DNA of 64,000 nucleotides, taken from positions 1,483,105-1,547,104 of the forward strand of contig CT978603.1 of the NCBI GenBank assembly GCA_000063525.1, read 5' to 3'. Source of the DNA: Synechococcus sp. RCC307. GTDB taxonomy: Bacteria > Cyanobacteriota > Cyanobacteriia > PCC-6307 > Cyanobiaceae. The notes below the pieces were generated by a model. The model had not been told where the DNA came from, did not search any database, and saw only the letters and a list, made by a program, of their open reading frames with translations. Within the stretch, counting starts at the first letter, position 1. Every line of letters starts with the position of its first letter. Both the position numbers and the translations under genes were made by a program. This document shows, in pieces, positions 34,850 through 44,539 of this stretch.

Positions 34850-35779
34850 CTAGAGGTGCTTGAGCTGGGGGTAGGCGGTGATCAGCTCATCAGCGCTGAG
34901 CACATCGCCGGCGCCATCGGGCTGCCAGATCACCTCCAAGGCCAACAGCTCACTGGCTGGCACGGCTCCCAGGGCACTGAGGGCCGTGCGCAGCTGATCA
35001 GCTGAATCCACCCCCTTCATGGCGATCTTGTTGCGGCTGGCCACCAGCAGGGTGACCGCGATGTATTCGCTGGTGGCATCGGCATCACCGCTCTGGGCGA
35101 TCGCCGTGACCTCTTCCGCCAGGCGGCGGCCATCGACGTTGCTGGTGAGTTCGCTGCTGAGCTTGCTGCGCTCCTGCATCGAGAGGCGGTTGAAGGTGGC
35201 CTCAGCAGTGTTGAAGGGCACTTGGCCCAATTCACAGTTGGCGTACACCCACTGATCGGGGTGGCGCAGCAGCGCCAAGGTGGCGTCTTGCAGCACCTGC
35301 TGCAGACCGGTGCTGTTGCTGGTGTCGGCCGTGCGGGCATAGCGGCGCAGGTCGTCCTGCAGGCTGCGGGCGCTGGCCAGCAGGCCCAGTTGCAGCTGGG
35401 CCAACGTCACCGGGCCATCAGCGCGCTGGGTGGGCAGCGAGGGGGCCGCCATGCCGCCACCGCCGGTGGCACCACGCAGGCCATTGACCACCACACCGAT
35501 CAGGGCCATCAGGATCAAAAATCCAAACAAGCCGCCGCCGCCAAAACCGAAGAACGGAATCAGGAAGGGAAAGCCAATCCCGCCGCCATAGCCGCCCCGG
35601 TAGCCGCCGCCATAGCCCCCGCGCATCGGCGCTGAGCGGATCGGCGCTGAGCGGAAGCTGCCGCCACCAATACGGCCGCCGCGGGCTGCATCAGCGGGCT
35701 GGGCCCAGCCAAAGCTGAATAGCCCCGCTGCCAGCAGCGGCAACAGGCAGAACGAAAGCAGGCGCTTCAAACGACGCAT
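34850..35779 (-). CDS. DUF1517 family membrane protein
   Basis: 309 residues. Signal peptide ending in AQPADA, a Gly/Arg/Tyr-rich low-complexity segment (GGYGGGYRGGYGGGIG), one TM segment (FLILMALIGVVVNGLRG) and a soluble DUF1517 domain (TLAQLQLGLLASARSLQDD, DATSEYIAVTLLVASRNK). The family occurs in cyanobacteria and chloroplasts, with unknown function. The size and order of segments are typical. Confidence 0.88.
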   Translation of the reverse strand: MRRLKRLLSFCLLPLLAAGLFSFGWAQPADAARGGRIGGGSFRSAPIRSAPMRGGYGGGYRGGYGGGIGFPFLIPFFGFGGGGLFGFLILMALIGVVVNGLRGATGGGGMAAPSLPTQRADGPVTLAQLQLGLLASARSLQDDLRRYARTADTSNSTGLQQVLQDATLALLRHPDQWVYANCELGQVPFNTAEATFNRLSMQERSKLSSELTSNVDGRRLAEEVTAIAQSGDADATSEYIAVTLLVASRNKIAMKGVDSADQLRTALSALGAVPASELLALEVIWQPDGAGDVLSADELITAYPQLKHL

Positions 35780-35850
35780 GACAGGCCGAAGTTGGGTGAA
35801 CTCTAGAAAGCCCGTCTAGGCAGTGAAGTGCGGAGCACCGCCCTGGCGGC

Positions 35851-36063
35851 TTAGCCCCCACCGACGATCGTCACCACTTCCAGCCGATCACCCGCCGCCA
35901 CCGGCTGATCGGGCCATTGCGCCCGCGGCACGATCGCGCCGTTGAACTCCACCACCACCAGCCGCGGCTCATAGCCCAGCTCCACCAGCAGCTGCTGCAG
36001 GCTCAGCCCAGCGGTGGCTTGGCGGCTTTCACCGTTCACCTGCAGCGCAATCGGCTCAGCCAT
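35851..36063 (-). CDS. thiS: Sulfur carrier protein ThiS
   Basis: 70 residues, ubiquitin-like fold. Ends in the essential Gly-Gly (VVTIVGGG, with one Gly after GG). Carries the thiocarboxylate for thiazole synthesis. Its start overlaps the 3' end of thiE by 8 bases on the same strand, confirming a thiE-thiS unit. The additional terminal Gly is seen in some ThiS proteins. Confidence 0.93.
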   Translation of the reverse strand: MAEPIALQVNGESRQATAGLSLQQLLVELGYEPRLVVVEFNGAIVPRAQWPDQPVAAGDRLEVVTIVGGG

Positions 36064-37096
36064 CAGCCAACAGCTCCAACAACTGCCGCGCTGCCGCGGC
36101 CGGATCCGCCGCTTCCATCACAGCCCGCACCACCGCCACCCGGCAGTGGGGGCCTCCTGCCTCCAGCAAGGCCGGCAGCAGCTGCACGTCCACCCCGCCA
36201 ATGGCGTAATGGGGAATCGTGGCGATCTGGGCTGCTTGGCGGAGGTAGTCGAGCCCCACGGGCTCACGGCCCGGCTTGGTGGGTGTGGCCTGCAGGGGGC
36301 CAACGCCGGCGTAATCGCAGCCATCGGCCATGGCCTGCTGCAACTGCGCTGGGGCATGGGTGCTGCGGCCGATCAAGCGATCAGGGCCCAGCAAACGCCG
36401 CGCTTGAGCCGGCGGCAAATCCCCCTGGCCCAAATGCACCCCATCGGCCTCCACCGCCAAGGCCAAATCCACCCGGTCATTCACGATGAACAGGGCGCCG
36501 TGGGCGGCGCAGAGATCCCGCAGCGCCACCGCTTCTTGGTATCGGGGCAAGTCGTCTGTGAGCTTGCTGCGGTGCTGCACCAACTTCACCCCCGCCTGCA
36601 GGGCCTGCTCCACCACAGAGCGCAACTGCGGCACCGGGCTGGTGATCAAATACAGCCGCTCGGCCGCAAGCCGCTGGCGCCGGCTTTGATCCGCCAGCAA
36701 GCGGGTTTCCAAGTCGTAGAGCCGGTAGCGGCAGTGCTCCGCCACCCGCGCCAGCTCCGGATCACAGCTGCGGCCAAATTCCTCCAGCACCCGCAGCGCC
36801 TCCTGGGCGCGGGCGCAATTGGCGGCCACCACGGTGGCGTCGCTGCGCTGTTGCTGGGCCGGATGGGCCAAGCCGGCGGCGCTATCGGTGGCGGTGTGGC
36901 GGGCCTGGCGGTAGCGGGGCAAATGGCAGCGGCCCAACTGCTGACGCAGATCCTTGAGGCCCTCCACCAGATCGCGGCGATCCAGGCCAAAGCGGGCCCA
37001 GTCTTCGGCGACTCGCAAGCCCTCGCGGGCACGATCCAGGTTGGCGTCCAGCAGCCGCAGCACCGCCGGATCAACGCCTTCAGAAGAAATGGTCAA
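36056..37096 (-). CDS. thiE: Thiamine phosphate synthase ThiE with N-terminal extension
   Basis: 346 residues. The C-terminal 210 residues are ThiE, joining HMP-PP and thiazole phosphate: RLYLITSPVPQL, VKLVQHRSKLTDD, FIVNDRVDLALAVEADGVHL, GQGDLPPAQAR and IGGVDVQLLPALLEAG. The N-terminal 130-residue helical domain (VLRLLDANLDRAREGLRVAE) is the extension typical of cyanobacterial ThiE. The start is TTG 37096, since no ATG precedes the domain. It is followed by thiS. Confidence 0.93.
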   Translation of the reverse strand: MTISSEGVDPAVLRLLDANLDRAREGLRVAEDWARFGLDRRDLVEGLKDLRQQLGRCHLPRYRQARHTATDSAAGLAHPAQQQRSDATVVAANCARAQEALRVLEEFGRSCDPELARVAEHCRYRLYDLETRLLADQSRRQRLAAERLYLITSPVPQLRSVVEQALQAGVKLVQHRSKLTDDLPRYQEAVALRDLCAAHGALFIVNDRVDLALAVEADGVHLGQGDLPPAQARRLLGPDRLIGRSTHAPAQLQQAMADGCDYAGVGPLQATPTKPGREPVGLDYLRQAAQIATIPHYAIGGVDVQLLPALLEAGGPHCRVAVVRAVMEAADPAAAARQLLELLADG

Positions 37097-37140
37097 GCCA
37101 CTGGGGCCAGTGCTGTCTTCTATTTAGCCTGAGCGGGCTT

Positions 37141-37293
37141 ATGGCAACCCCAGTGGCCAACGAAACCAAGCCGGCGCCCCCGGTCAGCAACACCGACAGC
37201 CCGATGCTGACCCTGATCTGGGGTGCCGCCTTGCTGGGCGGAATCGGGGCCTTCATTGCTTGGGGACTCACCCACGCCTACCCCGGCAGCTGA
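37141..37293 (+). CDS. 50-residue single-pass membrane protein
   Basis: Found by direct translation. It starts MATPVANETKPAPPVSNTDS and has one TM helix (MLTLIWGAALLGGIGAFIAW) close to the C-terminus, which ends THAYPGS. The Ala/Pro-rich disordered start followed by one TM is like small photosynthetic-membrane subunits, but no known one is recognised. It is divergent from thiE, and its last 16 bases overlap the end of ribF. Confidence 0.6.
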   Translation: MATPVANETKPAPPVSNTDSPMLTLIWGAALLGGIGAFIAWGLTHAYPGS

Positions 37294-38243
37294 GCACCCG
37301 CCAATAAGGCTCGGGCTTGATCGGCATCGCGGCTGATTTGGCCGGTGAGCTCATCAAGCGAGCCAAAGGCCTGCTGGCCGCGCAACCACTGCAGCGGCTG
37401 CACCCGCAGGCTGTCGCCGGCCAGATCCACTTCGGCATCGAGCAGGTGCACCTCCACCGCCGAGGGGGCCTCCGGATCGATGGTGGGCTGGCGGCCCAGG
37501 TTCATCACCGCAGGCATCGCCTGCTGGCTATCGCCGCGCCAGGCCCAGGCGGCATAAACACCCTCCTTGGGCAGGCATTTGCGGCCATCCACTTGCAAAT
37601 TGGCGGTGGGCCAGCCCAAGCCGCGCCCCAAGCCGCGGCCGCGCACCACCTGGCCGCTGAAGCGATAGGGCCGCTGCAGCAAGCGCTCAGCCTCAACCAG
37701 ATCAGCCTCGGCTAAGGCCTGGCGGATGCGGCTGCTGCTGTAGCGACTGCCGCCTTCATCAAGCAACGGCAGCACGTCCACCGCCATGCCGCAGGAGCCG
37801 CCAAGCCGCTGCAGATCCTCCGGGCCGCCGCTGCGGCGGTTGCCAAAGCGGAAGTTTTCACCGATCACCACCGCCCCGGCCTGCAGCTGATCGCGCAGCA
37901 CCTGCTGCACAAACTGCTCTGGCGTGAGGGCTGCTAGCTGCAAATCAAAGGGCACCAGCACCAGCTGCTCGATGCCCAAAGGCCCCAGCACGCTGAGCTT
38001 TTCGTTGGGCAGATCCAGCCGCAGGCGCGGTTCACCCGCCAGCACCTCACGCGGGTGGGGCCAGAAGGACAGCACCGTGGGCACCAGAGCCGGCGGACCG
38101 GCCGCCATGGCCACGGCGCGCGCAATCACATGGCGGTGCCCGGCATGGACGCCATCAAAACTGCCGAGCGCTAACGCGGTTGGCCTGCAGGCTTGCTCAG
38201 GAGAAAGGAGCGCAATCAAGGCCCAAGGCCGTGCCAGAGCCAT
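37278..38243 (-). CDS. ribF: Bifunctional riboflavin kinase / FAD synthetase
   Basis: 321 residues. N-terminal FMN adenylyltransferase: ALALGSFDGVHAGHRHVI, then LDEGGSRYSSSRIRQAL. C-terminal riboflavin kinase: GRGLGRGLGWPTANLQVD and PSAVEVHLLDAEVDLAGDS. ATG at 38243 (MALARPWALIALLSP) is chosen as the usual N-terminus. It is divergent from the DUF3611 gene over 36 bases. Confidence 0.95.
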   Translation of the reverse strand: MALARPWALIALLSPEQACRPTALALGSFDGVHAGHRHVIARAVAMAAGPPALVPTVLSFWPHPREVLAGEPRLRLDLPNEKLSVLGPLGIEQLVLVPFDLQLAALTPEQFVQQVLRDQLQAGAVVIGENFRFGNRRSGGPEDLQRLGGSCGMAVDVLPLLDEGGSRYSSSRIRQALAEADLVEAERLLQRPYRFSGQVVRGRGLGRGLGWPTANLQVDGRKCLPKEGVYAAWAWRGDSQQAMPAVMNLGRQPTIDPEAPSAVEVHLLDAEVDLAGDSLRVQPLQWLRGQQAFGSLDELTGQISRDADQARALLAGAQLPG

Positions 38244-38279
38244 GCTCCCATGGCACCTTGGAGGCGGTGACACAAGGCC

Positions 38280-38834
38280 ATGGCCGACCGTCTTGAGCTG
38301 CAACGCATCGCTTCAGCCTTCCGCGTAGTCGGCTGGGGAGCGTTTTGGAGTCAGCTCACCCTGGCGCTGGTAAGCGCTGGCGTGCTGGCCTTCAACAGCA
38401 TTGGCAGTGAACTGGTCAGCAACCGCGACAAGGCCATCGGCCTGGGACCAGGCCTCTCGCTGACCACCCTGGCGCTATTAATCCTGGCCTGGGGCGTCTG
38501 GCAGGACTGGGGCCTGGTGCGCATCAGCCGCTCCCTATCCAGCGGCAGCAGCTCGATCCCCTCAAAAGCCGAAACCCGCGCCCAGGTGAAGCGCCATCTG
38601 CTGGCCAGCCTGGTGGGCATCACCTTTGCTGCCATTGGCTATCAAGCCCTCTCCGGCAGCCTCACCTTCCAGGCCTCGATTCAGCAGCCTGGCCTCACCG
38701 GCACCAGCGTTGGCAACAACGCCATCACGTCGCTGGAAATGTTCTCGGTGATGGCCAACACCCAAGCGCTCACCGGCCATTTGATTGGCCTGTGGGTCAG
38801 CCTCTGGCTGCTGCAGCGTCTGGCGCGGCGCTAA
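38280..38834 (+). CDS. DUF3611 family membrane protein
   Basis: 184 residues with four TM segments ([40 protein letters not shown] and two in the second half). The family is cyanobacterial and chloroplast (in plants, envelope proteins) and of unknown function. Its last 38 bases overlap the convergent surE gene. Confidence 0.85.
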   Translation: MADRLELQRIASAFRVVGWGAFWSQLTLALVSAGVLAFNSIGSELVSNRDKAIGLGPGLSLTTLALLILAWGVWQDWGLVRISRSLSSGSSSIPSKAETRAQVKRHLLASLVGITFAAIGYQALSGSLTFQASIQQPGLTGTSVGNNAITSLEMFSVMANTQALTGHLIGLWVSLWLLQRLARR

Positions 38835-39624
38835 CCCCAGCAATCGGCAAAGGCGGCAGCGCCCCACGCCAAAACAGTTCGGGCTGCAGCGGCGTCAGCG
38901 CCACCCCGCCGCCTTGCACCTGGGCCACATCGGTGGGCCAGTCCTTGGGCCCTGTGCCCGCGGCCTCAAAATCGTTCACCACCTCTCCGGCCAGCCAGTA
39001 GTAGCTGCGCCCGCGCGGGTCAAAGCGCTCATCAAATTGATCCACGTAGCGGCGCACTCCCGGGCGGCACCAGCGCACCGGGCCAATGCGATCAGGCGGC
39101 ACCGCCGGCACGTTGAGGTTGAGCAGCAGCCCCTCCGGCCAGCCGCCAGCGAGGGCGCTTTCGGCCACATCCATGGCCTGAACCGCGGCCCCATCGAACT
39201 GGCGCCAATCAAAACAAGCGCTGCTCACCGCCAGAGCCGGCAGCCCCTCCAAGGTGCCCTCCATGGCGGCCGCCACGGTGCCGGAATAGATCACATCGGA
39301 GCCCAGATTCGGGCCGTGGTTGATGCCGCTGAGCACCAGATCCGGCGGGGCCTCCAGCAGCTTGCCCAGGGCCAACTTGACGCAGTCCGATGGGGTGCCG
39401 GTGCAGGCCCAAGCGCGGATGCCATCGGCAAACAGGCCATCGGCCTGTTCAGCGCGAATGGGGCTTTGCAGGGTCAGCCCGTGGCCCGTGGCGGAGCGCT
39501 CTTGATCGGGGCACACCACCGTGACGCTGTGGCCCCGGCGGGCGGCCTCATGGGCCAGCGCTTTGATGCCTTCGGCGAAGACCCCGTCGTCATTGCTGAT
39601 CAGGATCTTGAGGGGGGAAGCCAT
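38797..39624 (-). CDS. surE: 5'/3'-nucleotidase SurE
   Basis: 275 residues. Metal-dependent nucleoside monophosphatase. The divalent metal site is seen as [14 protein letters not shown] (residues 5-18), the Ser in [13 protein letters not shown] and the Asn in [18 protein letters not shown] at 39624 ([11 protein letters not shown]) is the conserved start. The much longer ORF upstream is the antisense of pheS. Normal length for cyanobacterial SurE. Confidence 0.95.
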   Translation of the reverse strand: MASPLKILISNDDGVFAEGIKALAHEAARRGHSVTVVCPDQERSATGHGLTLQSPIRAEQADGLFADGIRAWACTGTPSDCVKLALGKLLEAPPDLVLSGINHGPNLGSDVIYSGTVAAAMEGTLEGLPALAVSSACFDWRQFDGAAVQAMDVAESALAGGWPEGLLLNLNVPAVPPDRIGPVRWCRPGVRRYVDQFDERFDPRGRSYYWLAGEVVNDFEAAGTGPKDWPTDVAQVQGGGVALTPLQPELFWRGALPPLPIAGVSAAPDAAAARG

Positions 39625-39664
39625 CGAAAGGCGATACTGCCCCACGCACGTTAGGCCGACTCCC

Positions 39665-40672
39665 TTGAGCAGCGCTCCCACCCTGGAGGAGATCACCAGC
39701 GCGTTGGAGGCCTTGGAGGCGGAGGCCGCTGCCGCGATCGCTGAAGCCCCCGATGCCGCAGCCCTCGAGCAGCTGCGAATCGATCTTTTAGGCAAAAAAG
39801 GCAAGCTATCTGGCGTGCTGGGCGCCATGGGCAAGCTGCCCGGCGATCAGCGCCCAGTGGTGGGCCAGCGGGCCAATGTGCTGAAAACGCAGGTGCAATC
39901 GCTGCTGCAGGAGCGCCAAAGCGCCCTCAAAGAAGCGGCACTGGAAGCCCGCATCGCCAGCGAAACGATCGATGTCACCCTGCCGCCGGTGTACACACCC
40001 GCCGGCCATCGCCATCCGCTGCTGAGCACCACCGACGCGATCGTCGACATCTTCTGCGGCCTCGGCTACCGGGTGGTGGAAGGCCCCGACATCGAGAGCG
40101 ACTACTACAACTTCTCGGCCCTCAACATCCCCGAGGAGCATCCCGCCCGGGACATGCAGGACACCTTCTACTTGCCGGGTGATCGCCTGCTGCGCACCCA
40201 CACCTCACCGGTGCAGATTCGCCATCTCGAATCCAACCCCCCGCCGGTGCGCGTGATCGCCCCGGGCCGCGTCTACCGCCGTGATGCCGTTGATGCCACC
40301 CACTCGCCGGTGTTCCACCAGGTGGAGGTGTTGGCCATTGATGAAGGGCTCGACTTCAGCCACCTCCGCGGCACGGTGAGCCACTTCCTCAAGGCCTTTT
40401 TTGGTGATCTGCCGGTGCGCTTCCGCGCCAGCTACTTCCCCTTCACCGAACCCAGCGCCGAGGTGGATGTGCAATGGCGCGGCCGCTGGCTGGAGGTGAT
40501 GGGCTGCGGCATGGTCGACCCCGCCGTGCTGGAGGGCATGGGGCTCGACCCCGAGCGCTGGAGCGGCTTTGCAGCGGGCCTTGGCGTTGAGCGCTTCTGC
40601 ATGGTGCGCCACGGCATCGACGACATCCGCCGCCTGTTCACCAGCGATCTGCGTTTTCTCGAACAGTTCTGA
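39665..40672 (+). CDS. pheS: Phenylalanyl-tRNA synthetase alpha subunit
   Basis: 335 residues. Class II synthetase: N-terminal coiled coil, then [20 protein letters not shown] (motif-like), [20 protein letters not shown] (motif 2), [19 protein letters not shown] and [17 protein letters not shown] (motif 3). The start is TTG 39665 ([14 protein letters not shown]); there is no closer ATG. Divergent from surE with 40 bases between. PheT is elsewhere. Confidence 0.95.
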   Translation: MSSAPTLEEITSALEALEAEAAAAIAEAPDAAALEQLRIDLLGKKGKLSGVLGAMGKLPGDQRPVVGQRANVLKTQVQSLLQERQSALKEAALEARIASETIDVTLPPVYTPAGHRHPLLSTTDAIVDIFCGLGYRVVEGPDIESDYYNFSALNIPEEHPARDMQDTFYLPGDRLLRTHTSPVQIRHLESNPPPVRVIAPGRVYRRDAVDATHSPVFHQVEVLAIDEGLDFSHLRGTVSHFLKAFFGDLPVRFRASYFPFTEPSAEVDVQWRGRWLEVMGCGMVDPAVLEGMGLDPERWSGFAAGLGVERFCMVRHGIDDIRRLFTSDLRFLEQF

Positions 40673-40726
40673 GTCAAGCGAGCTGAGGCTGCTTAATTTC
40701 CGGCTAGAGGCCTTTGGCAGCCGGCC

Positions 40727-42382
40727 ATGTCCGTGCTCTCGGTGTTCGATGGCTCCGCGCGCGCGCTGGAGATCGCGCGGGTTGTCACCCGTTATGAGTG
40801 GTCCTTCCTTTCACAGCTCCTCAACCGCGGCGATGCCGCTGAAACGCGCCTGCCCCAACCGCAGGTGCTCTGCCAAATCCTGATCGAGCTGGGCCCGGTC
40901 TACGTGAAGCTTGGCCAGCTGCTGAGCACCCGCCCGGATCTGCTGGCCAAGGACTACATCGATGCCCTCAGCAGCCTGCAGGCCGATGTGCCGGTGGAAC
41001 CCTGGGAGCAAATCGAGCCGTTGATGCGCGAAGCGCTGGGCCAAGAGGTTGATCAAGCCTTTGGCCAGTTCGAGCGCGAGCCGATCGCCGCCGGCAGCAT
41101 CGGCCAGGTGTATCGGGCCAGCCTTCACGACAACACTCCGGTGGCGGTGAAGGTGCTGCGGCCCGGCATCGAGCAACTGGTCCAAGAAGACGGCCGCTTG
41201 CTGCGCAAGATCGCCAGCTTGGCCTCAGCAACTGCTCTTGGTGCCAGCTACGACCTCGAAGGCCTGGCGGAGCAGGTGCTGCAAGCGATTGGCCGCGAGC
41301 TGGATTTCCGCGTCGAAGCCGGCAACACCTTGAAGTTGCAGGGCATCTTGGGGCGCTCGAAGTTTGTGCCCAACGGCAGCCTCAAGGTGCCCAATGTGGT
41401 GCCGGCCCTCTCCAGCCAGCGGGTGCTGGTGCTCGAGTGGATTGATGGGCACAACATCCTTGGCGAGGAGGCCAAAGCAGCCCTCACCCAGCACGGCTCC
41501 AGCGTTGATGCCGCCACCAAGGCATTGCTGGGGGCGTTTGTGGAGCAGTACTTCGTGGAAGGCTTCTTCCACGCCGATCCCCATCCCGGCAACCTCAAGG
41601 TGGATGGCGATGGCGTCATCACCCTGCTCGATGAGGGGATGGTGGGGATGTTTGATCCCCGCAGCCGCACCACGCTGTTGGATCTGGTGCTGGCGCTGAT
41701 CAACCAAGACGGAGCCCGCGCCACCGACCTATTAGTGCAATTGGCCCCGCCGCCAGCAGGGGTGAAGGTGGACCGGCGGCAGCTGCAAAGTCAGCTGCAA
41801 CAACTGATCGCCAGCAGCTTTTCCAAACCGCTGCAGGAGCTCAATTTCGCCATCTTTCTGGCCGAGCTGCTGCGACTGGCCAACAAGGTGGGGCTCAGGG
41901 TGCCGGGCACCATCGGCCTGTTTGTGAAGTCGGTCACCAACCTTGAAGGCGTGGGCGGATCGCTCAACCCCAACTTCAGCTTCACCGCCGAAATGCAGCC
42001 GTTGGTGGGGCAGCTGCTCAGCGATTCGATGCTGCTGCCCAAAGAGCGGATGATGCAGTTCGGGCTGGATCTGCGCAGCTTCAGCATCGATGCGCCGCGC
42101 CAACTCAGCCAGCTGCTGCGGCGCTTCAGCAGCGATGAGCTGGTGTTCTCGCTGCAACTCGAAGGACTGGAAGCCCTGCGCACCAGCCTTGAGCGGCTCT
42201 CGCAACGGGTGTCGCTGGCCATCCTGGTGGCCTCACTGCTGCTCAGCGCCACCTTGATGGCTTCCTTGGCCCAGCAGGAGCTGCTGCGCACCGTCAGTGA
42301 AGGCCTCTTCATCAGCGCCACCCTGTTTGGCCTCTGGCTGATCGTTTCGCTGCTGCGCTCCGGCCGCAGCGGACGCACTTAA
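40727..42382 (+). CDS. ABC1/AarF (UbiB-family) kinase-like protein
   Basis: 551 residues. UbiB-family atypical kinase fold: KxGQ motif (YVKLGQLLSTRPD), Ala-rich loop replaced by AAGSIGQVYRASLHDN, lysine in VAVKVLRPG and the HADPHPGNL catalytic loop. The DFG position reads DEG (LLDEGMVGM). Two C-terminal TM segments (AILVASLLLSATLMASL, LFISATLFGLWLIVSLL). The family supports quinone and prenyl-lipid homeostasis; cyanobacteria have several copies. It lies between pheS and nadK. Confidence 0.9.
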   Translation: MSVLSVFDGSARALEIARVVTRYEWSFLSQLLNRGDAAETRLPQPQVLCQILIELGPVYVKLGQLLSTRPDLLAKDYIDALSSLQADVPVEPWEQIEPLMREALGQEVDQAFGQFEREPIAAGSIGQVYRASLHDNTPVAVKVLRPGIEQLVQEDGRLLRKIASLASATALGASYDLEGLAEQVLQAIGRELDFRVEAGNTLKLQGILGRSKFVPNGSLKVPNVVPALSSQRVLVLEWIDGHNILGEEAKAALTQHGSSVDAATKALLGAFVEQYFVEGFFHADPHPGNLKVDGDGVITLLDEGMVGMFDPRSRTTLLDLVLALINQDGARATDLLVQLAPPPAGVKVDRRQLQSQLQQLIASSFSKPLQELNFAIFLAELLRLANKVGLRVPGTIGLFVKSVTNLEGVGGSLNPNFSFTAEMQPLVGQLLSDSMLLPKERMMQFGLDLRSFSIDAPRQLSQLLRRFSSDELVFSLQLEGLEALRTSLERLSQRVSLAILVASLLLSATLMASLAQQELLRTVSEGLFISATLFGLWLIVSLLRSGRSGRT

Positions 42383-42441
42383 CGAAGTCCTAGTAACAGG
42401 GAAAGCCCGCCTAAACTCAGGCACCCACTTGCTCGTGACCG

Positions 42442-43362
42442 GTGCCCTGTGCCGGACTGATCGTTAACGACGGCAAGGATCTGGCCATTGAAACGGCCGA
42501 CCGGATCGAAGCACGCCTCACCGAGGCGGGTTGGGATGTGGTGCGCGCCAGCAGCTCCGGCGGAATGGTGGGTTTTGCCAACCCCGATCAGAGCTTGCGG
42601 CTGCTCGGCTATGCGGCCTGCGTGCCGCCTGGCTTCACCTCCGCCATGGATGTGGCGATCGTGCTGGGCGGTGATGGCACGGTGCTTTCAGCGGCGCGGC
42701 AAACGGCACCGGTGGGCGTGCCGATGCTCACGATCAACACAGGCCATTTGGGCTTTCTGGCTGAAACCTATGTGAGCCACCTGGAAGAGGCCCTCGAGCA
42801 GCTGATCAGCCGTGAGTGGACCGTTGAAGAACGCAACCTGGTTGTGGTGAGCGTGCTGCGCGGCGACCAGCGGCGCTGGGAGGTGCTCTGCCTCAACGAG
42901 ATGGCGCTGCACCGCGAGCCACTCACGAGCATGTGCCATTTCGAGATCGCCATCGGTCGCCATGCGCCGGTAGACATCTCCGCTGACGGGGTGATCCTCT
43001 CGACGCCCACGGGATCGACGGCCTATGCCCTCAGCGCTGGCGGCCCGGTGATCACGCCCGATTGCCCGGTGCTGCAGCTCACCCCGATTGCGCCCCACTC
43101 GCTGGCTTCACGGGCGCTGGTGTTCAGCGATAGCGAGCCCGTCACGATCTTCCCGGCCACCCCAGAACGGCTGATGATGGTGGTTGATGGCAGCGCTGGT
43201 TGTTATGTCTGGCCGGAGGATCGGGTGCTGATTCGCCGCTGCGAGCAGGCCGCCCGCTTTGTGCGCCTGGCCGACCACGAATACTTCCGCGTATTGGGCG
43301 AGAAGCTGGGCTGGGGCCTGCCCCATGTGGCCAAGCCGGGCACACTTCCTTTGGCCTCATGA
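42442..43362 (+). CDS. nadK: NAD(+) kinase
   Basis: 306 residues. Makes NADP from [15 protein letters not shown] is the catalytic GGDG motif; [10 protein letters not shown] and [17 protein letters not shown] (NAD binding) follow. The start is GTG 42442 ([17 protein letters not shown]). Cyanobacteria usually have two NadK proteins; this has the length of the type linked to photosynthetic NADP supply. It overlaps the regulator start by 4 bases (ATGA). Confidence 0.95.
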   Translation: MPCAGLIVNDGKDLAIETADRIEARLTEAGWDVVRASSSGGMVGFANPDQSLRLLGYAACVPPGFTSAMDVAIVLGGDGTVLSAARQTAPVGVPMLTINTGHLGFLAETYVSHLEEALEQLISREWTVEERNLVVVSVLRGDQRRWEVLCLNEMALHREPLTSMCHFEIAIGRHAPVDISADGVILSTPTGSTAYALSAGGPVITPDCPVLQLTPIAPHSLASRALVFSDSEPVTIFPATPERLMMVVDGSAGCYVWPEDRVLIRRCEQAARFVRLADHEYFRVLGEKLGWGLPHVAKPGTLPLAS

Positions 43363-44066
43363 AGCCCACCTTGCTGCTCATCGGTGAGCGCGCCTTGGAA
43401 TTGCGCGAGCGGCTGGAGGCTTCCGGCTACGACACCGTGGGCTGGAGCGGCAGCGATGCCGTCCAATCGATTGGAGCCGGGTTGATCCCGCAAGATCGGG
43501 TCAAGGCAGTGCTGATCACCAGCGATGAGCTGGCGGTGGTGCCATTGCTGCAAAAGAGCTGCGGCGCTGGCGATCGGGTGCCGCTGCTGGTGGAGGCGAT
43601 GGCCGATGACCTGGCCGCCCGCAGCCAGTGCCTCAAGCTCGGCGCCAACGACTTTTGGGTGCAAGACGGCCCGCCCAGCGATCTGCTGCAGCGCCTCAGG
43701 CTCCAACTTGCGCTGGAGCCACGGCCCCACAGCCTGTTTGATGCACCCGCCGGCGACACCAAGCAGGCAACGTTGAAACTGCTGGATCTACGCCTGGAGC
43801 CGCGGCAACGGCGCGCCTGGCGGGGCGAGCGCGAATTGCAGCTCACCGAACGGGAATACTCGCTACTGCTGCTGTTGCTGGAGCACCAAGGCGGCAGCGT
43901 CAGCCGCCAAACGATCCTGGAAGAGGTGTGGGGCCAGAGCGATGAGGAGGCCAACGCCAACGTGATTGAGGTGTATGTGCGCTATTTGCGCCGCAAGCTG
44001 GAGGAAAACGGCGAACGGCGCTTGATTCACACCGTGCGCGGCGTGGGCTACACGCTCAGGAGCTGA
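43359..44066 (+). CDS. OmpR-type response regulator with degenerate receiver (NblR-like)
   Basis: 235 residues. Residues 1-120 form a receiver-like domain, but the N-terminal acidic pair is absent ([14 protein letters not shown]) and the phospho-acceptor strand reads [14 protein letters not shown] instead of the usual LLD. It therefore probably works without phosphorylation. Residues 135-235 are a winged-helix domain ([55 protein letters not shown]). Translationally coupled to nadK. Confidence 0.85.
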   Translation: MKPTLLLIGERALELRERLEASGYDTVGWSGSDAVQSIGAGLIPQDRVKAVLITSDELAVVPLLQKSCGAGDRVPLLVEAMADDLAARSQCLKLGANDFWVQDGPPSDLLQRLRLQLALEPRPHSLFDAPAGDTKQATLKLLDLRLEPRQRRAWRGERELQLTEREYSLLLLLLEHQGGSVSRQTILEEVWGQSDEEANANVIEVYVRYLRRKLEENGERRLIHTVRGVGYTLRS

Positions 44067-44074
44067 TTCAGGCG

Positions 44075-44539
44075 ATGTTCGCTCCCCTGTTGCCTCTGCT
44101 GCTGGCGATCACGCCTCAGTATCTGCCGATCACCGCCAAGTGGTGCCTGCCCCAGGGCTGCATTGGCCTGGAGGTGCCGCAAACCTCAGCGCAATTTCAG
44201 CAGGGCTTGATGCAACGCCCTGCCTTGGATCCCTGGCGCGGCATGTGGTTCCGCTTTGAGCCGGCACGGCCGGTGGGCTTTTGGATGAAGAACTGCCTGG
44301 CGCCGTTGGATTTGGTGTTCACCAAAGGTGGCCAGGTGGTGGGCATCGAAGCTGATGTGCCCCCCTGCACAGCTGATCCATGCCCCACCTACCGCTCGCC
44401 GGGGCCAGTGGATGGGGTGATCGAATTGCGCGCTGGCCGCGCAAAGGAGCTGGGGCTTAAGCCCGGCAGCCCCGCAGCACCACAACCGGGTTCAACGGGG
44501 CTAGGCGCGTTCCGCCAGCCAGCGGCATCCCCCGACTGA
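44075..44539 (+). CDS. DUF192 family secreted protein
   Basis: 154 residues. Hydrophobic N-terminus (APLLPLLLAITPQYLP) then the DUF192 core: QFQQGLMQRPALDPWRGMWF, PVGFWMKNCLAPLDLVF, GVIELRAGRAKELGL. Four Cys in the core (KWCLPQGC, TADPCPTY) suggest an oxidised exported protein. The last 83 bases overlap the convergent cobL gene, so the final 25 residues may not be conserved. Confidence 0.85.
   Translation: MFAPLLPLLLAITPQYLPITAKWCLPQGCIGLEVPQTSAQFQQGLMQRPALDPWRGMWFRFEPARPVGFWMKNCLAPLDLVFTKGGQVVGIEADVPPCTADPCPTYRSPGPVDGVIELRAGRAKELGLKPGSPAAPQPGSTGLGAFRQPAASPD

Noticed and set aside
39635-39834. N-terminal extension of SurE to 345 residues
   Set aside because: The first 70 residues are antisense to pheS and unlike SurE; ATG 39624 begins the conserved strand.
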